Shown piece by piece: positions 1 to 11,830 of a stretch of DNA of 64,000 nt (the stretch's first letter is position 1; every line of letters begins with the position of its first letter). This DNA is from Toxorhynchites rutilus septentrionalis. Taxonomy: Eukaryota; Arthropoda; Insecta; Diptera; Culicidae. The notes under the pieces are model-generated. The model was given only the letters and a program-made list of their open reading frames with translations. It was not told the DNA's origin and did not search any database. The DNA is taken from assembly GCF_029784135.1 (NCBI RefSeq), contig NC_073746.1:93928575-93992574 (forward strand), written 5' to 3'. Position numbers and translations under genes: made by a program.

Positions 1-203
1 TTCTCGTTGGCCTGGCTTTACATACGATGTTTTACGTTTTAGATTGTCGTAGCGAATCGATTTTTCATCCCCGATGACGGATTCGATGCAAAACGACTTC
101 CTTTTGTGCCGTTCAAACACTATTCGCCTTCAATTCGCATGGATTATAATTTTCATGCTTTTGGATGTATCCTGCGGTTTTTTTTATCCCTTTTGTTTAT
201 TTT

Positions 204-668
204 AGGCTCATTGGCATTTAAGCTGTAAACAGAGCCGAATTTCAATCGTGTACATGTCACATGTTTATCATATCTAAAATTAGCACATTACACAGTTGCC
301 ATTTTTTCGGCGTTTAGAATATTCCCTTCTATACCATTGCATATGGTACACATTTACACAGTAGCAATTTAGGCGTAAGAGTTTTCTATCTGTTCTTCCA
401 TTATCCAGTCTACAACGGAGACAGTTGATTGATCATTGTTGAGTTATTTATAGAACAGCAGCCCCATGTGTCTTGCAGAGCAGAGCAGTTGTATGGATGA
501 ATCGATCTTATTTCGACCGTGGATCGATCTCCATCGCTGATGATTGTTGCGTGGACGTAGTTATTCTGTAACAACACAAAGACGGTCAATGAGGGCCCTG
601 AGTTTTGAACTCACGACCGATCGCTTACTAAGCGAACGCGCAACCAATGTGGCTACGGAGACCACCAT
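204..668 (-). repeat. tRNA-headed SINE, copy 1
   Basis: Read on the minus strand, 668 to about 586 resembles a tRNA gene. It has an A-box-like block (TAGCCACATTGGTTGCG), an anticodon-stem-like TCGC/GCGA pair around an AGT triplet, and a B-box-like GTGAGTTCAAAACTC. A roughly 380-bp body follows and ends in AATGAGCCT near 204. Two other copies (4381-4702 minus, 28847-29227 plus) share head, body and the GAGCCT end, which defines the family. It is a pol III-type retroposon rather than a functional tRNA, because the acceptor ends do not pair and a long body follows. The Thr-like anticodon is only a guess at origin. Confidence 0.65.
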
Positions 669-1281
669 CCTGCGGCTTTGAGTTGTTCAAAAATAACTAG
701 TCGAGTTATTCTCAATGATTCCGGAATATATCCGATGATGCAGAGTTATCATAAATTTCCACAAACATTCGATGCATTTCTGATGTACCTTTCTTCCAAT
801 GGGTACAGAAGATCAAACCTTCCCTCAAATGGTGCTTATTTGCAACGAAACTCGACATGTTCAACGCAGTAAAATTTTAACTTGTTGTGCAAGACCTGTA
901 AACAATATTTGGTTGACAGATTCCATCACGATTCAGTAAAAATCGATTGTTTCCGTCGAATATTTATAGCACCTTGGGTCATCTTAAGGAAACGGAATGT
1001 ATGAAGTTGTACATCCAGTATCACAAATAAACATAAGAAAAGTCTCTGGATTTTATTTATGATAATTGATAGGAAGGTCTGGGCTATAAAGCGGGTGAAT
1101 CAGAACTTCCCATCCGCCATTTTCCAAATTGGGACCCGGTTGATTCTGGTTGATTCTGAATACCACCATCCTGAATAAGTATTTTTACTAGGATGGATAC
1201 TAGTTATATATTTAAAATAAAAGGTAAAGTTGCTTTTGTGCGTTTTTGGAGACCGCACAAAAAATCGCATAGAATGTACAG
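669..1281. other. no gene recognised
   Basis: A+T-rich sequence with only short unrelated open frames on both strands. I see no splice-flanked coding run, no terminal inverted repeat and no similarity to other parts of the window. Confidence 0.5.
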
Positions 1282-1446
1282 AGTTTCACCAGTAGCTTTA
1301 AAAATTAGTTTTCGCTACATTATTTGAAGAAACTTTTTATGTGGTCCCAAAGATTATATTCCCAGTTTCACCAGTAACTTTAAAAATTAGTTTTCGCTAC
1401 ATTATTTGAAGAAACTTTTTATGTGGTCCCAAAGATCATATTCCCT
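1282..1446. repeat. two-copy tandem repeat, 82-bp period
   Basis: The block starting AGTTTCACCAGTA at 1282 is repeated from 1364 with only a few substitutions (for example AGTAGC versus AGTAAC, AGATTA versus AGATCA). The second copy ends near 1446. It is a simple local duplication with no coding content. Confidence 0.85.
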
Positions 1447-3083
1447 GTGTTGTTCTGTGTATTTTTTTTCATTTTGGAAGATAATGATAATTTCTAACAT
1501 CTGGCATTGCATTGTTGGGCCGATAGCAAGACTTTTATTAGAATACATCGCTATATTCTTAAGATAAATTATTTTGATTGTATTTTGGATTTTGCAGCTC
1601 GTAACTCGGTTTTCGAATTCACGCTAAAGTCAGCGTTATTCACTTATGAAACGTTTGCATCCACGCATACAACAGGAAATTTTCAGACCTTTAATCTGTT
1701 CGAGATACAGATACAGATCCACAAGCCTTCTCATAAATCATTCGCTCAACATCCCAGAACGAAAAAAAAGTTCAATCCGCTTTGTTGCATCTTGGGTAAA
1801 GATTGTTTAGTTCTTAAATGAAGAAACAGACTGTGGGGAACGCAACAGCAGTTTTGTTAAGGCTGTCCACGGCATCAGTTGGAACGTCCAAAACAGGTGT
1901 GCCCATAACGACTTTCGGGAGACACATTTGTCCCATATGGTGTGACCTGCCTGTGACATCGTCAGTGTCTCCGGCGGGTGGCACAACAACGGTTCTATAT
2001 TTAATCGCACGCCCATCGCGTGTGCATTCATCAACATTTTTTTGGATTTCTCCTCGGTCGAGTTACTGTTTAAATTTAGAACGCCATCATTGGGACCACT
2101 CCACTGGCACCGAATTCTCGCCAAACAACAGAAGTGATCAATACGCGCCGCGGATCACACATACACACACACTGCCTGGCTACACATCGAATCCGTGGGA
2201 TGTGGAGACAACAGGGAAGGAAACTGGTACTTTTGATTTCTTCCCATGTCAGATTTTGATACAAAATTTGCCTGCTTTCCTAGAAATGACCTTCGCCAAA
2301 GACTGGAACGTTATCCGATCGGAAGATTGATATCGCAAAATAAAACTCATCAATCGGGCAATATGAGGACACGGATCGTCGAACTGCACAATATGCTTTC
2401 TAGGACACGTTGACCTTCCCCCTGCGGAGAAGGACATTCACACATAAACGCACTTACATCCCAAAATGTTACCCTTCGCGGGTGCTGCTTGATCTGCCAT
2501 GATTGTGCGCCTCGTTAATCCTTCTGGAAACGTAATTGACTACGTATTGACTGCACCAACAAATCTTCACTTATTTTCTTCGCCAATCCTTAGATGAACA
2601 CTTTCATATCACTGTCCAAACGCCAACACCCGCGACCACTTCTGGGTAAACGGGAGTTTTCTTGTTACTCTTCGGGTTCGCTTACAAAACGAGGGAAGTA
2701 TACCCACGCTACGCGTTCGCGATTCGTTAAATTCACGTCCGACTATCGACGCGTCTCACGAGAGAATGAATGGATAACGTGCGTCTCTTTTCCCTTCTAG
2801 TGAGGCATAAGTATGCTGCTCAACATCATCGCTGCCTGCGTGTGTGTTGATGGAGGAGAACGTGACCGCGTGAATCGCGTATCGGAAGAGCCGAGAGAGC
2901 GCTGCCAATTATGCTGCGTGACGGTTACGCGAGTGGTGAGTAGAGAGTGCGCTCTAGGACCAGCGCTGTTTTTGTGAGGAGGGACTGGGGTGGAGGTTAT
3001 TCGAAATGAATGAATTTTTCATATCGGAATTTCTTGTGGCTATCTAGTATTTGTTTTTATTTATTTCAACAGTAGTGTACATA
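1447..3083. other. apparently unique DNA, no gene recognised
   Basis: Open frames of about 170 codons on plus (1818-2330) and 105 codons on minus (1807-2124) overlap each other. Neither gives a protein I recognise. The part from about 2590 to 2990 is richer in CpG and less A+T-rich than its surroundings, as expected near conserved non-coding or promoter DNA. I can support nothing more specific. Confidence 0.4.
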
Positions 3084-3673
3084 TTAGGCTGTTAAAAAAG
3101 TTCTGCGGTATTTCCGCGAGGTGTCGTTGTAAGCGCGTAGTTCTAGTTGTATTCATTGTATCGAGTCATACTATAGCTTGTTGGAAAGGTATTTTTGCGC
3201 GCTATAATATAGTCCTTGACAGTGTTTTGTTTGGTTAAGTCGTTCGTGAGTTATGGTGTCGCAAATATGGAGCAAAATAAAGAGAAAATCCGACATATTT
3301 TACAATACTACTATGACAAAGGCAAAAATGCATCTCAAGCTGCCAATAAAATTTGTGCAGTTTATGGACCCGATACAGTTTCCATTTCCAACGATGGTTT
3401 CAACGTTTTCGTTCTGGTGTAGAGGTCGTCGAAGATGCGCTACGCTCCGGAAGGCCTGTCGTCGAAAATTGCGACAAAATCGCTGCCAATAAGGCCAATA
3501 AGCCAATAAGGAAGCGAGCTTCTATAACAGGGATATTATAAAGTTGGCATCTCGTTGGGAACAAGTCATCGAACAAAACGGCGCATATTTGACTTAAAAC
3601 AGATGATTGTAACTAATTTTATGAACAAATGAAAATTAAAAAAAAATACCGCAGGACTTTTTTGACAGCCTAA
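3084..3673 (+). mobile_element. internally deleted mariner element
   Basis: Terminal inverted repeats begin TTAGGCTGTTAAAAAAGTT on the left and end with the matching CTTTTTTGACAGCCTAA on the right, flanked by TA duplications (3082-3083 and 3674-3675). At 590 bp it is under half the roughly 1.3 kb of a full mariner. It keeps the start and the end of the transposase gene only, so it is a non-autonomous deletion derivative. Confidence 0.92.
3267..3597 (+). pseudogene. mariner transposase remnant (N- and C-terminal ends only)
   Basis: From the ATG at 3267 the reading MEQNKEKIRHILQYYYDKG matches the start of mariner transposases, including the first helix-turn-helix. A small deletion near 3390-3400 shifts the frame, after which WFQRFRSGVEVVEDA appears in another frame, the usual linker to the second DNA-binding helix. 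The catalytic DDD core is missing. The sequence then jumps to a typical mariner C-terminus, SRWEQVIEQNGAYLT, with its stop at 3595-3597. No active transposase can be made, and mobility would need enzyme supplied elsewhere. Confidence 0.9.
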
Positions 3674-3680
3674 TATTTTT

Positions 3681-4110
3681 GACGTAGGACTACGTGTTTC
3701 ATTTCTGTACCGGGATGTAAGTTCAAAGTTTCGGAAACGTTAATTCCTTCTTACCGGTTGAACGGAGTGGTCGTATAATCACTTCATTCGAAAGACAAAA
3801 TGTTCAAGAGTTATGATGTTAATTGTTGACTTAAAAATTGACAATTCTTCCGTTCACATATTTTGTAAGTCCACGATAAAAGAATGAAAAAAAGTCCTCA
3901 TGCCATACGTCAGACTTGCAACGAAGAACATAATCTATCACAATGCATGAATTGACCTAAATTTGGGATTTGTTCGCAATTGAATTCGGAAATTGTTTCA
4001 TTCAATCACTGATTTTATTAATAATTTTGAACAATACACTGGAATGATTACTAAGCCAACGGTAGTCCTACAAGAACCTTGCGGCTATATTTTAAACATA
4101 ACCCACCCAT
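3681..4110 (+). repeat. short palindrome-bracketed repeat module
   Basis: GACGTAGGACTACGTG stands at 3681-3696 and the inverted form GGTAGTCCTAC at 4061-4071. The latter is followed by a CTTGCGGCTATATTT...ATAACCCACCC tail. The same ordered end (palindrome, then a GCGG block, then a degenerate stem-loop reading into CCCACCC) is seen on the other strand at 48210-48260 and 52700-52750. This is probably a shortened member of the histone-derived module family described at 24.5-27.3 kb, but no histone coding sequence remains here. Confidence 0.5.
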
Positions 4111-4380
4111 AATTTTTTTCTGAGGATAGCTACCCGAGGGCATGTTATTCTCTACTCAGGAAAGAATCACACCAATCTCACCTTCCATCGTTCCTCTTAA
4201 CGTTACAAGATTTTTACTCTTAATACCTCGTTGTTAAAATCACTTCATCCGAAATCGCAAAACTCTATATACATATATGATCGCCCTGGTCAACCTTCGT
4301 TTCTATTTTTCAACTAGTCAGAGTTGATTTCATCTGAGAAACCGTAAACAACTTTTTTTTTCCCATCTGTTAATTTAATT

Positions 4381-4702
4381 AGGCTCATTTAACAATTCAG
4401 CTCTAACATAGCCGAATTTATTCGTGTACATTTTTACCTTAAGAGAACTGTTGTTGTTGTTGTTGCTGCAGTTGGACTGTTCACAGCGGGACTGTTCATA
4501 TGAGGCTTCAATTGTTGTGTTGTTAATAGTGCCAATTACCGACGCAGAAGACCGTAATGTCAGTGGTAAGAGACTGGGATTACCGTCACATGATGATTGT
4601 TGCGTGAACGTTGTGTCTAGTATAACACACAAAGATGGTCAATTGAGGGTCCTGAGTTATATGAGCTCATGATCGTTCACTTAGTAGCCGACACGCAAAC
4701 AA
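4381..4702 (-). repeat. tRNA-headed SINE, copy 2
   Basis: Minus-strand copy of the SINE at 204-668. Its 3' end AAATGAGCCT lies at 4381 and the tRNA-like head (CTAAGTGAACGATCATGAGC...) ends near 4702, where the A-box part looks truncated or diverged. A CAACAACAACAACAAC-type microsatellite lies in the body near 4440-4470. Confidence 0.6.
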
Positions 4703-6239
4703 CTTATCGATAAGAATTTTGAAAGAAGCGGCTTTCGAAACGGATCTCGCGCGAAATGCACTCTGAGAACTCCAATGAGGAATCGATTCCTGCTCCGGAG
4801 ATACTGATGGACCGCTAGTTTGCGACGGGATTCAGTAAGGAACCGCTATGGAAAACGCCAGAAAGGATCATCCTGATCTGTATACCAACTTTATGGAAAA
4901 CTGTTGGAAGCTGTTATGAGTTCTGGAATCTTGTAAACATTGTCTCTTTTACCTATCCCTTTGGTATCAGCCAATTATTCTTATTTGAGGAACCAACACA
5001 GTGCTGCGAATTCTATTCAAGAGGTCATTTTTAACATCAATACTTCTTTTGCGGTTGAACGAGGTGATATGACAAACAATTTAATTCATTCGAAAGATAA
5101 AAGATTCACGAGAGTTGTTTGTTGCATATTGATCGAAAAATTTGTTCAATAGTTTAAAATTGCTCTGAAAACAAACTGCTAAAATTGGAAAAATCAATAA
5201 ATATGGGCACCTGCTTGAAGACCCACTAGATTCAGGTTGTTCAGCGGTTGAAGCATGTCGTCGGGAGCAAAAGTGCTAGAAAATTGTACTCGTTCTAACC
5301 AATCCTGTTTCTATTTTTTCAAACAAATGATGCGGTTATTTATTACATATATAACCCACTACTAATTTTTATTTTGTGGACAACTTTCAAATCTGACAAA
5401 GCAGAAGACATATGTTCATTTCGGCCCCACTTTTGCTTGCTACATAGCGGTTTTGTCCTGAGAGTGGAATCGTTTGGAAGGGTCGATCGTGTATTGTGAA
5501 GGAAAAATGTTGCCCACCGAAGTGATTTATTTTTGTGAGTTTCTGTTCATAAACCCTAAATGTAGATTCGATGAAAAGATGCACCGCGTCTGTTTCCATA
5601 TCGTCAACTAGAGAGTGTTTGTGTATTATTGAATCACACTGACGAATTGTTGATTTTATGCGTTTTCAAAGATAGATTTAAATGATGGTGGTGGAACAAA
5701 TACATGATCGCCTGTGACCGCAGTGTCAGCCTACTGCGAAAAAGACCGTCGTGATAGTTGTTTGAAATAAATTGCGACATATGTCCATTTTGTGCATTGT
5801 TCTCGCGAGGGCAAAAAATGGACCATTAAACAATTTGCTTATACAAAAACAAAACCAAAACCTTCAGAGCCACGGAAATTTTCTACTAAAGAATTAATTC
5901 TTAAACTTCGATAGGTTCTAAAGTATCCGAATTAATAAATGAGTAACAAAGCTATAGTGCTTTGGAAACAATTTTTTTCCTTGATGGAATTTGAAAACTA
6001 TTTTAAAGATGGATTCTGTCCCATCAATGTTACGGCGATAAAAATCGAAAATTTTGAAGTAAATGCAAAAAGCTCATGCTCATATGTTCTGAAGTAACAT
6101 GTTAGAAGGCGTTGTTTGTACACCCAAAGATAATTTTTAGCACATGTTCTGGCATCCCGATTTATTACATTAAATGAGCTGAAAGATTACATAAAATGTT
6201 CTACTCCCCAATACATGTATATCATTTATATAATATATA
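4703..6239. other. no gene recognised; faint internal repeat
   Basis: Mostly A+T-rich with short frames. About 5040-5115 (GTTGAACGAGGTGATATGAC...TTCATTCGAAAGATAAAA) resembles 3755-3805 (GTTGAACGGAGTGGTCGTAT...TTCATTCGAAAGACAAAA), so part of this stretch is a decayed copy of the module at 3.7-4.1 kb. About 5840-5900 faintly resembles the histone 3'-end modules (CCTTCAGAGCCACGGAAA followed by CTAAAGAATT). Confidence 0.4.
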
Positions 6240-6715
6240 TGCTAGAGCCAATATGAGGGAACGAAACAGGAGACACATTTAAATGAAAGCATATGAAAGC
6301 TTTTCGTATAGTTTGCCAAATACACGGCCCAGACAGAGAAATATATATTCTCGTTCATGTTCTTCTTTATCCTCTTAGAAAACACCTCCCAACTTCATTT
6401 TATGATGAGGTGTAATATTATCACGCTCCTTTATTTATATGACAGCTATATGGATAGCGTGGTCGTGTAAAGTATCTTTGCATTATATATTTTTTTTGCG
6501 CAATCCCAAAAATAAAATATATATTTTTTTTTGCGCTATCCCAAATGAAAAGAGAAAAGAAAACAGAAAGAGATGTCTGCTCACATACATACAAACCATT
6601 TTCAAGCTTTTAAAATAGCTCAGTATTTGCGCATTTGACTCTCATGCGCAGGAAATGGCATCTTTTCTGCCAAAGATGACATGTTTTCTGCCAACGCTAG
6701 TTTGGGTGTACTTTT
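6240..6715 (+). repeat. repeat with central tRNA-like block, copy 1
   Basis: Three copies (here, 23290-23760 inverted, 44310-44790) share a left part ending GGCCCAGAC and a CACCTCCCAA/CACTTCCCAA block. Next come a central block TGGATAGCGTGGTCGTGTAAA, an AGAGATGTCTGCTC stretch, and a right end GCCAACGCTAGTTTGGGT. In this copy the B-box half of the tRNA-like block is replaced by two TATTTTTTTTGCGC direct repeats (about 6488-6540), so it is a damaged copy. Confidence 0.65.
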
Positions 6716-7680
6716 AGGCATCATGTGAAAAGCGGCCAGCGGCATTTATGCAAGCTACACGATACGACAATCCAATAATTCTACATAGTTGACGAACCGA
6801 AAAGAATCGAAAGTCATAATTCACGAGCCGAGTGTAAGAGCCAACAGATTTGAGCGACTTTCGGTTCAGTGTTGCTTCAGTGGAATTTCGACTTTAGCCA
6901 TAAGAAAGACCGTTGACTACTTGTTGCAAGCAAAACTGCAATAAAAACAGAGAAGTCAGATTTGTATTCATGTAAATCCGTCGACTTTTTCTTATCTACG
7001 AACTTTTACGGATTTTTTATTATCCGCCATATGTCGAATGAAAAAGTCATATATTTCTCTTCATTTCTGTTGAGTTAGGAAAAATTTCGTATTCTCGTAT
7101 TCGAGAAAGATCGAGTAAACTATATCTGCTTTAAAGATTTTCTAATCTAATTTTTTTTTTTTAAATAGAAATTGCTTCCAAAGCTCGAGATTTTACGAAG
7201 ATTTTACCAATAGTTGAACCATCCATGTGAAGTGCATATATCTAATTTTTGATTCCCTTTCCTGGTTAAATAAATTTAAAAAAAATAAATTATGGAAACT
7301 CTAAACACAACTGGGTTCATTAAGTTTGCCAAAATGATTTTTTCTATTTATTTATGCTTAAAAATCATACGCTGGTCATGCGAATCCGTATAAGATAGAG
7401 AATATAGCAATTCCACGCCAAATTAGCCAGCCGCTAACTCGACCTTCATACGATACGATACGATAATGATAATTGGAATTTTGTGTACCTTCCATCAAAA
7501 GTGCCATGTTTCAAAAAATGGAGAGAGTTGGGTCAAAATTTGCTGGAATTGCTAAGTATTTTGAAGATTTTGCCTACGAATTCGAATTTTCATAAATATC
7601 AAACAATTTGTAGATCTATTCTAAACAGAAATCGCAAATGGCATATTTTAAGCTTCACCGTTGCTTAAAAATTGCACCGA
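6716..7680. other. no gene recognised
   Basis: A+T-rich sequence without long frames, inverted ends or matches elsewhere in the window that I can see. Confidence 0.45.
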
Positions 7681-8025
7681 GCGAGAATATAAAGTTGCAA
7701 TTGAATCCCTCCTTGCACTACACTGCACTGAGTATGCATAGTGCTTCGTCGCTACGTTAGTACTCGTTTCTAACGATTCCGTTTGGGGAGCACAGCTTGT
7801 TACAATGCACCAATTATAGCAATCAATTTTTCGATTGTTTGTTTAAAAAATAACATTTTCTTCATTATAATAGGTAATATTTCCAATCGATTGATGCAAA
7901 TTCTCTGCGAACTATAAAAAAATGGTCGAGTTATATGTGACAGAAATAGTTTTTTGTTACATGTTTGATTATTGAATTCTTGTTTTACACTTTACACTAT
8001 TCCTGCGAAACGTAGTCCTACGTTA
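7681..8025 (-). repeat. fragment of palindrome-bracketed module
   Basis: CGTAGTCCTACGTTA at 8011-8025 is the shared palindrome. The sequence to its left (TTCCAATCGATTGATGCAAA..., GGTCGAGTTATATG) matches, in the same order, the upstream regions at 27080-27250 and inverted at 35880-35960. A CTACGTTAGTACTCGTTT stretch at 7753 resembles CTACATTAGTTGCTCGTTT at 27898, which follows a TATA box. This is probably a decayed promoter half of a histone-type module. Confidence 0.45.
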
Positions 8026-9978
8026 GAACGCCGCGTTAACGTGATTTGTAATTGAAACTGAAAGCAATCATCCTTGAATAAATCACCCTTCATTACAATC
8101 AATGTCACTTTTCAATACGGTACTCTACCGATTTCAACATTGCATCATATATAAAATCGATGACTTATTCCGCCGTTCATTTTGACGTGTGAAATCATTT
8201 GACCCCAAATTCATTCAATTTTTCTCGTTTTAGAACCACCCATTCCCGCTGTAACGAAGCGCTCTTTCGCGCGTGTTATGTTTATGTGTTGCCTCCCTAT
8301 CCGAGTAAATGTGTTCGTAAAACGTTTGATTGTGTGATCACAATCATATTCCCCTTTCTAAGATAATACACGTGAGCATGAAACGTGGGCGCAATCATCC
8401 TGCCATAATCCTCCCGACGCGTCGTTGGTTCAGTTCCAACGTGATCTGAGTTCATAAGCATAATAAATTATTGGCCAGGACAATGCGCGTCTAATCTCCG
8501 AACAGCGAACAGCGCGCTAACAGAGAGGGACATATCAGGGAGAGACGAACGCATAGCCAAACGCGCGTAGAAACAGGTTCTGCCAACGAATAATAACGGG
8601 GTGATTATGCGCGTCTCCGAACCACAATTTCACGCTTGTGTGAACCTGGAACTCGTTTTCGGCTTTATTGAGGAGTAACGAGCGGGAATGTTATTTGTAA
8701 ACACTCCGGTGATAACTTCTGCGATTTGTTTTGTTTGTCGAACTCTTAGTGATACCGAAGGAATCCGGTTGATGCGTTCCATTTCCTTTGAGTAAACACA
8801 TCAAGTCGTAGGTGGAATGTCATTGATCCTTTCAACATTTTCCGGAGAGTTGAGTTATACTTTTGTAGAGATAACTTCTCAGTGAAAACTTGTTGCATAC
8901 AGTCAACGATCGGAGCAAGGTGACCTTTGCTGCGCGGTATCCCTTGAAGAACATATAATGACTAGGTTCTCTCATTTCCCTGCCGATATATGACTGAATC
9001 ATCGCGAGCGGAGGTGTTTGCCCCGCGTGGTTCGCATTTCGTAATGTTGATGCAGTTTACACGATATTGGTATGTGTACCATCGATAGTTGCATTTCACC
9101 GGCTACGACGGGTGATGAAACATGCCGGCAATATTGTGGATGCTTTTGGGGCTTTCTACGGTTAGTTTGTTTACTTGAGCGTGTTCACGTAGGCACCTCA
9201 AACTTGCTGCTACAAAAGTGCTTGTTGGAGTGAAATTATACTCAGTTCAATCAAATGCTTCAGTGTTATTGTTATAATTTAATGCAATGTTATGTTTAAA
9301 CTCCATGTACGGATGATGACATGGCATTTTTATGTGCGATTAAAATGTATCAATTTGTTATTAAGTTTTGAGACTTACAGGGTTGTTTTATTGTATGAGG
9401 GGTGTTGTTTTGCGAGGATAAGAACACGACTACAACTCATAGTTTCAATAATGTTATTCTTTTGTTGCTATGTAATACGGAAATATAAAATGGAAATGGA
9501 ATTCGATAACATGCCACCGTAGGTTCATTTGACCCACAGACTGTTATCAGTGAGAGAAAAGGAGCGATTCTTCGAAACCGTCTAAACCCATTTGATTCGC
9601 ATCCCGCAGGTTTGCATCAGCATGAGCCTGAGTTAGTCGGTATTTTCATGTTTTTTTGTACGCGTATGTTCCAAATATATTCAAAACAAAAATAAACACT
9701 GAGTGAAAGAGCGTTTTTTTCCTGGGTCATCTCCGATTTGGTTTTGATTTGTTATCACTCAACATTGAGGAGGAGATAATAGCTATCGGTAAAAGATAAA
9801 AATAATATGGTAAATATTTAATTTCTCCATTTGTGATATGGGCTTAGTGTGGAAGTAGGATAATATCTTAATATCCAGTAATTAATTTCTATTTCGATTT
9901 ATATTGTACGTAATTACATATACGACGTGGGTGCTGAAATGAACAAAACCAATACACAATGTATTAGGTGCACATGTA
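8026..9978. other. apparently unique DNA, no gene recognised
   Basis: About 8220-9180 is comparatively CpG-rich and free of the repeats seen elsewhere. No frame gives a recognisable protein and no convincing exon boundaries stand out. It could be conserved non-coding or promoter-proximal DNA of a neighbouring gene, but this is inference from composition only. Confidence 0.4.
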
Positions 9979-10441
9979 ACGGGTATTTCAATAGGGACGC
10001 TACACAAGTAGACCGATAGGGACAGCAAACGACACCATATTTTTCCCGCTCTCTTGAAATTTCTCTTCAGTAAGGTTTGTCATTTCATAATGGAAAGATA
10101 TACGATTCAACGAGTCGAGACTATTAAAAATTACTACCGAAATTCGAAGTCAATGGCCTCAACTTTAAGAGCGTTACGTCCAATTCATCGTCCTGCCAGA
10201 TCAACAATTGAGCTTCTAGTGGAAAAGTTTGGATCCACAGGCACAGTATAAAGTGTTCCCGTGACAGTGAGACAAAGAAGTGTCGGTAGTGTCGAGAATA
10301 TTGCTGCCGCTAGCGAATCAATTGAGGAAGACCCAAATCAGTCTCTCACACTTTCGCATGAATTAAGAATTTCATTGACATCCAAAACCGTTTTTGTTTC
10401 ATTTGAAAAAAAATTTGTAGCGCTCTTATTGAAAAACCCGA
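9979..10441 (+). mobile_element. internally deleted Tc1/mariner-type element
   Basis: Left end ACGGGTATTTCAATAGGGAC and right end CTCTTATTGAAAAACCCGA are imperfect inverted repeats flanked by TA (9977-9978 and 10442-10443). At 463 bp it retains the 5' untranslated part and the N-terminal transposase region, then jumps to the right terminal repeat. The coding part resembles the family of the element at 50894-52109. Confidence 0.8.
10090..10380 (+). pseudogene. Tc1/mariner transposase N-terminal remnant
   Basis: The ATG at 10090 begins MERYTIQRVETIKNYYRN, a Tc1/mariner helix-turn-helix start. A stop near 10249 interrupts after STIELLVEKFGSTGTV. The frame continues as RQRSVGSVENIAAASESIEE, equivalent to RSAENIAAVAASVEDDP in the element at 50.9-52.1 kb. 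Everything beyond the second DNA-binding helix, including all catalytic residues, is deleted. It is non-functional. Confidence 0.8.
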
Positions 10442-10599
10442 TATTACTTTACGGATTTATGATATGAGACGAATGTCGTACTGTTGGCATTATATTGAAG
10501 TAGGCGTCATATATATTTAAAATGCGTGTACTTCAGCATGAGAAAGAAGAAGAGTTCATTTGATTAAAGTGTAAACAACCATTAGTTTTGTTGTATTGA

Positions 10600-10870
10600 A
10601 AATGTCTAGGATTGTATTGGAAAAAGACATTTTCTAAAAGAGAAGTGCAATTGATAGTCATCGTTTGCTTGTCGAAACTCATGAAAATGCTTTATGATCC
10701 ATCGGTAAGGATGTGTGTAAAGTGGTTCAAACAATCCAGAAGCGATGATCGGAATGGAAGAATGGACACTACATAATAATTTTACAGCATGACAATACAA
10801 AACCACGTGTTCAGCGATCTATTGGGAATTATCTAGAAAGAATGAATTGGTAGGTTACATCTTGTTTCGG
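10600..10870 (+). pseudogene. mariner transposase scrap
   Basis: A frame near 10770-10850 reads LQHDNTKPRVQRSIGNYLER, which fits the mariner region around the second catalytic aspartate (HDNARPH-like). Just upstream, VCKVVQ/VRMCVKWFKQS-like readings fit the N-terminal WF motif. The pieces are in different frames with most of the gene missing. I see no terminal repeats, so this is an old fragment. Confidence 0.4.
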
Positions 10871-11104
10871 TCCATGGTATCAGATTTTTCTGAAGAGCGG
10901 TTATGAGAGAATAAAACAATTGTTTGATCAATGAAAACAATACGTATGGCGAGCAATATCATTACTTTTAGTTTTCTAAAACATAAATATCGGAAACCAT
11001 TAAGATGAAGTTAATATAATTATTATACCAATTGTACCGCAACGGACGTAAAATCCAATCTCGTTGATCATTGTTATTATTTTATTAATTTCTATATTTG
11101 TATT

Positions 11105-11669
11105 GTATTGTATTTTGGTTAGACTCTCCACCCTACACCCCCCACCCCCTCTAAGGGGGCGCTGCCATACAAATGAAACACAAATTTCTGCATTACTCGA
11201 GAATTAATCAAGCAAATGGAACCAACTTTGCATGTGGAGGTTTTAGGGTGCAATAAATGTTTTTAAGGTGGTTAGACACTCCACCCCCCTCCCTTAGGTG
11301 GGGCTGTCATACAAATGAAACACAAATTTCTGCATTACTCGAGAATTAATCAAATGAAACCAAATTCGGTATATTGAGGTTTTAGGATGCAGTAAATGTT
11401 TCTGTGGTGGTTAGATTCACCACACCTACCCCCCCCCCCCCCCTTTAAGGGGGGGCTGCCATACAAATGAATCACACATTTCTGCATTACTCGAGAATTT
11501 ATCGAGCAAATGAAACCAAATTTGGCATGTAGAGGTTTTAGGGTGCAATAAATGTTTTTACGGTGGTTAGATACTTCTCTCCCCTCTCTAACGTGAAAAC
11601 GTGAATGTTTGAAGGTATTGATAACAAAAAACAAATTTTGGGCGGGACCAAGTTTGCCGGGTCAGCTAG
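11105..11669 (+). mobile_element. Helitron-like 3' part with internal minisatellite
   Basis: The right end GGGTCAGCTAG followed by T (CTAG at 11666-11669), preceded by GGCGGGACCAAGTTTGCC, matches the ends of the complete copy at 43815-44303 and the split copy at 31438. Inside are about three tandem units of roughly 140-150 bp, each with a C/G-run block, CTGCCATACAAATGAA and GAGGTTTTAGG. No 5' TC end was found, so it is truncated or its start has decayed. Confidence 0.6.
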
Positions 11670-11689
11670 TCTAATATGAATTTACATTT

Positions 11690-11830
11690 CACCTTACTCT
11701 ATTGTTAGTAAGAAGGGATTTGATTTCTCGCGAAGGAAAAGGAAAAATAAAATATAAGGATATAAGGACAATCACACACGAAGATCGATAGCTTTTAGGA
11801 AGACATATATTTGGAACATGTAATCAAGGT
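11690..11830 (-). pseudogene. I-clade non-LTR retrotransposon, 3' end of ORF2 (distal piece)
   Basis: On the minus strand the last codons read YMFQIYVFLKAIDLRV and a stop at 11772-11774, a C-terminus typical of I-clade ORF2 proteins. The 3' untranslated tail runs toward about 11690. The BEL/Pao element at 11831-16736 separates it from the preceding codons, which resume at 16742. The two halves are in one frame once the insertion and one target-duplication copy are ignored. Confidence 0.75.

Noticed and set aside
586..668. Functional tRNA gene on the minus strand
   Set aside because: A- and B-box-like blocks are present but the acceptor arms do not pair, and the block heads a repeated 465-bp unit seen three times, so it is a SINE.
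1818..2330. 170-codon plus-strand gene
   Set aside because: Low-complexity composition, overlapped by a 105-codon minus frame, no recognisable domain or splice context.
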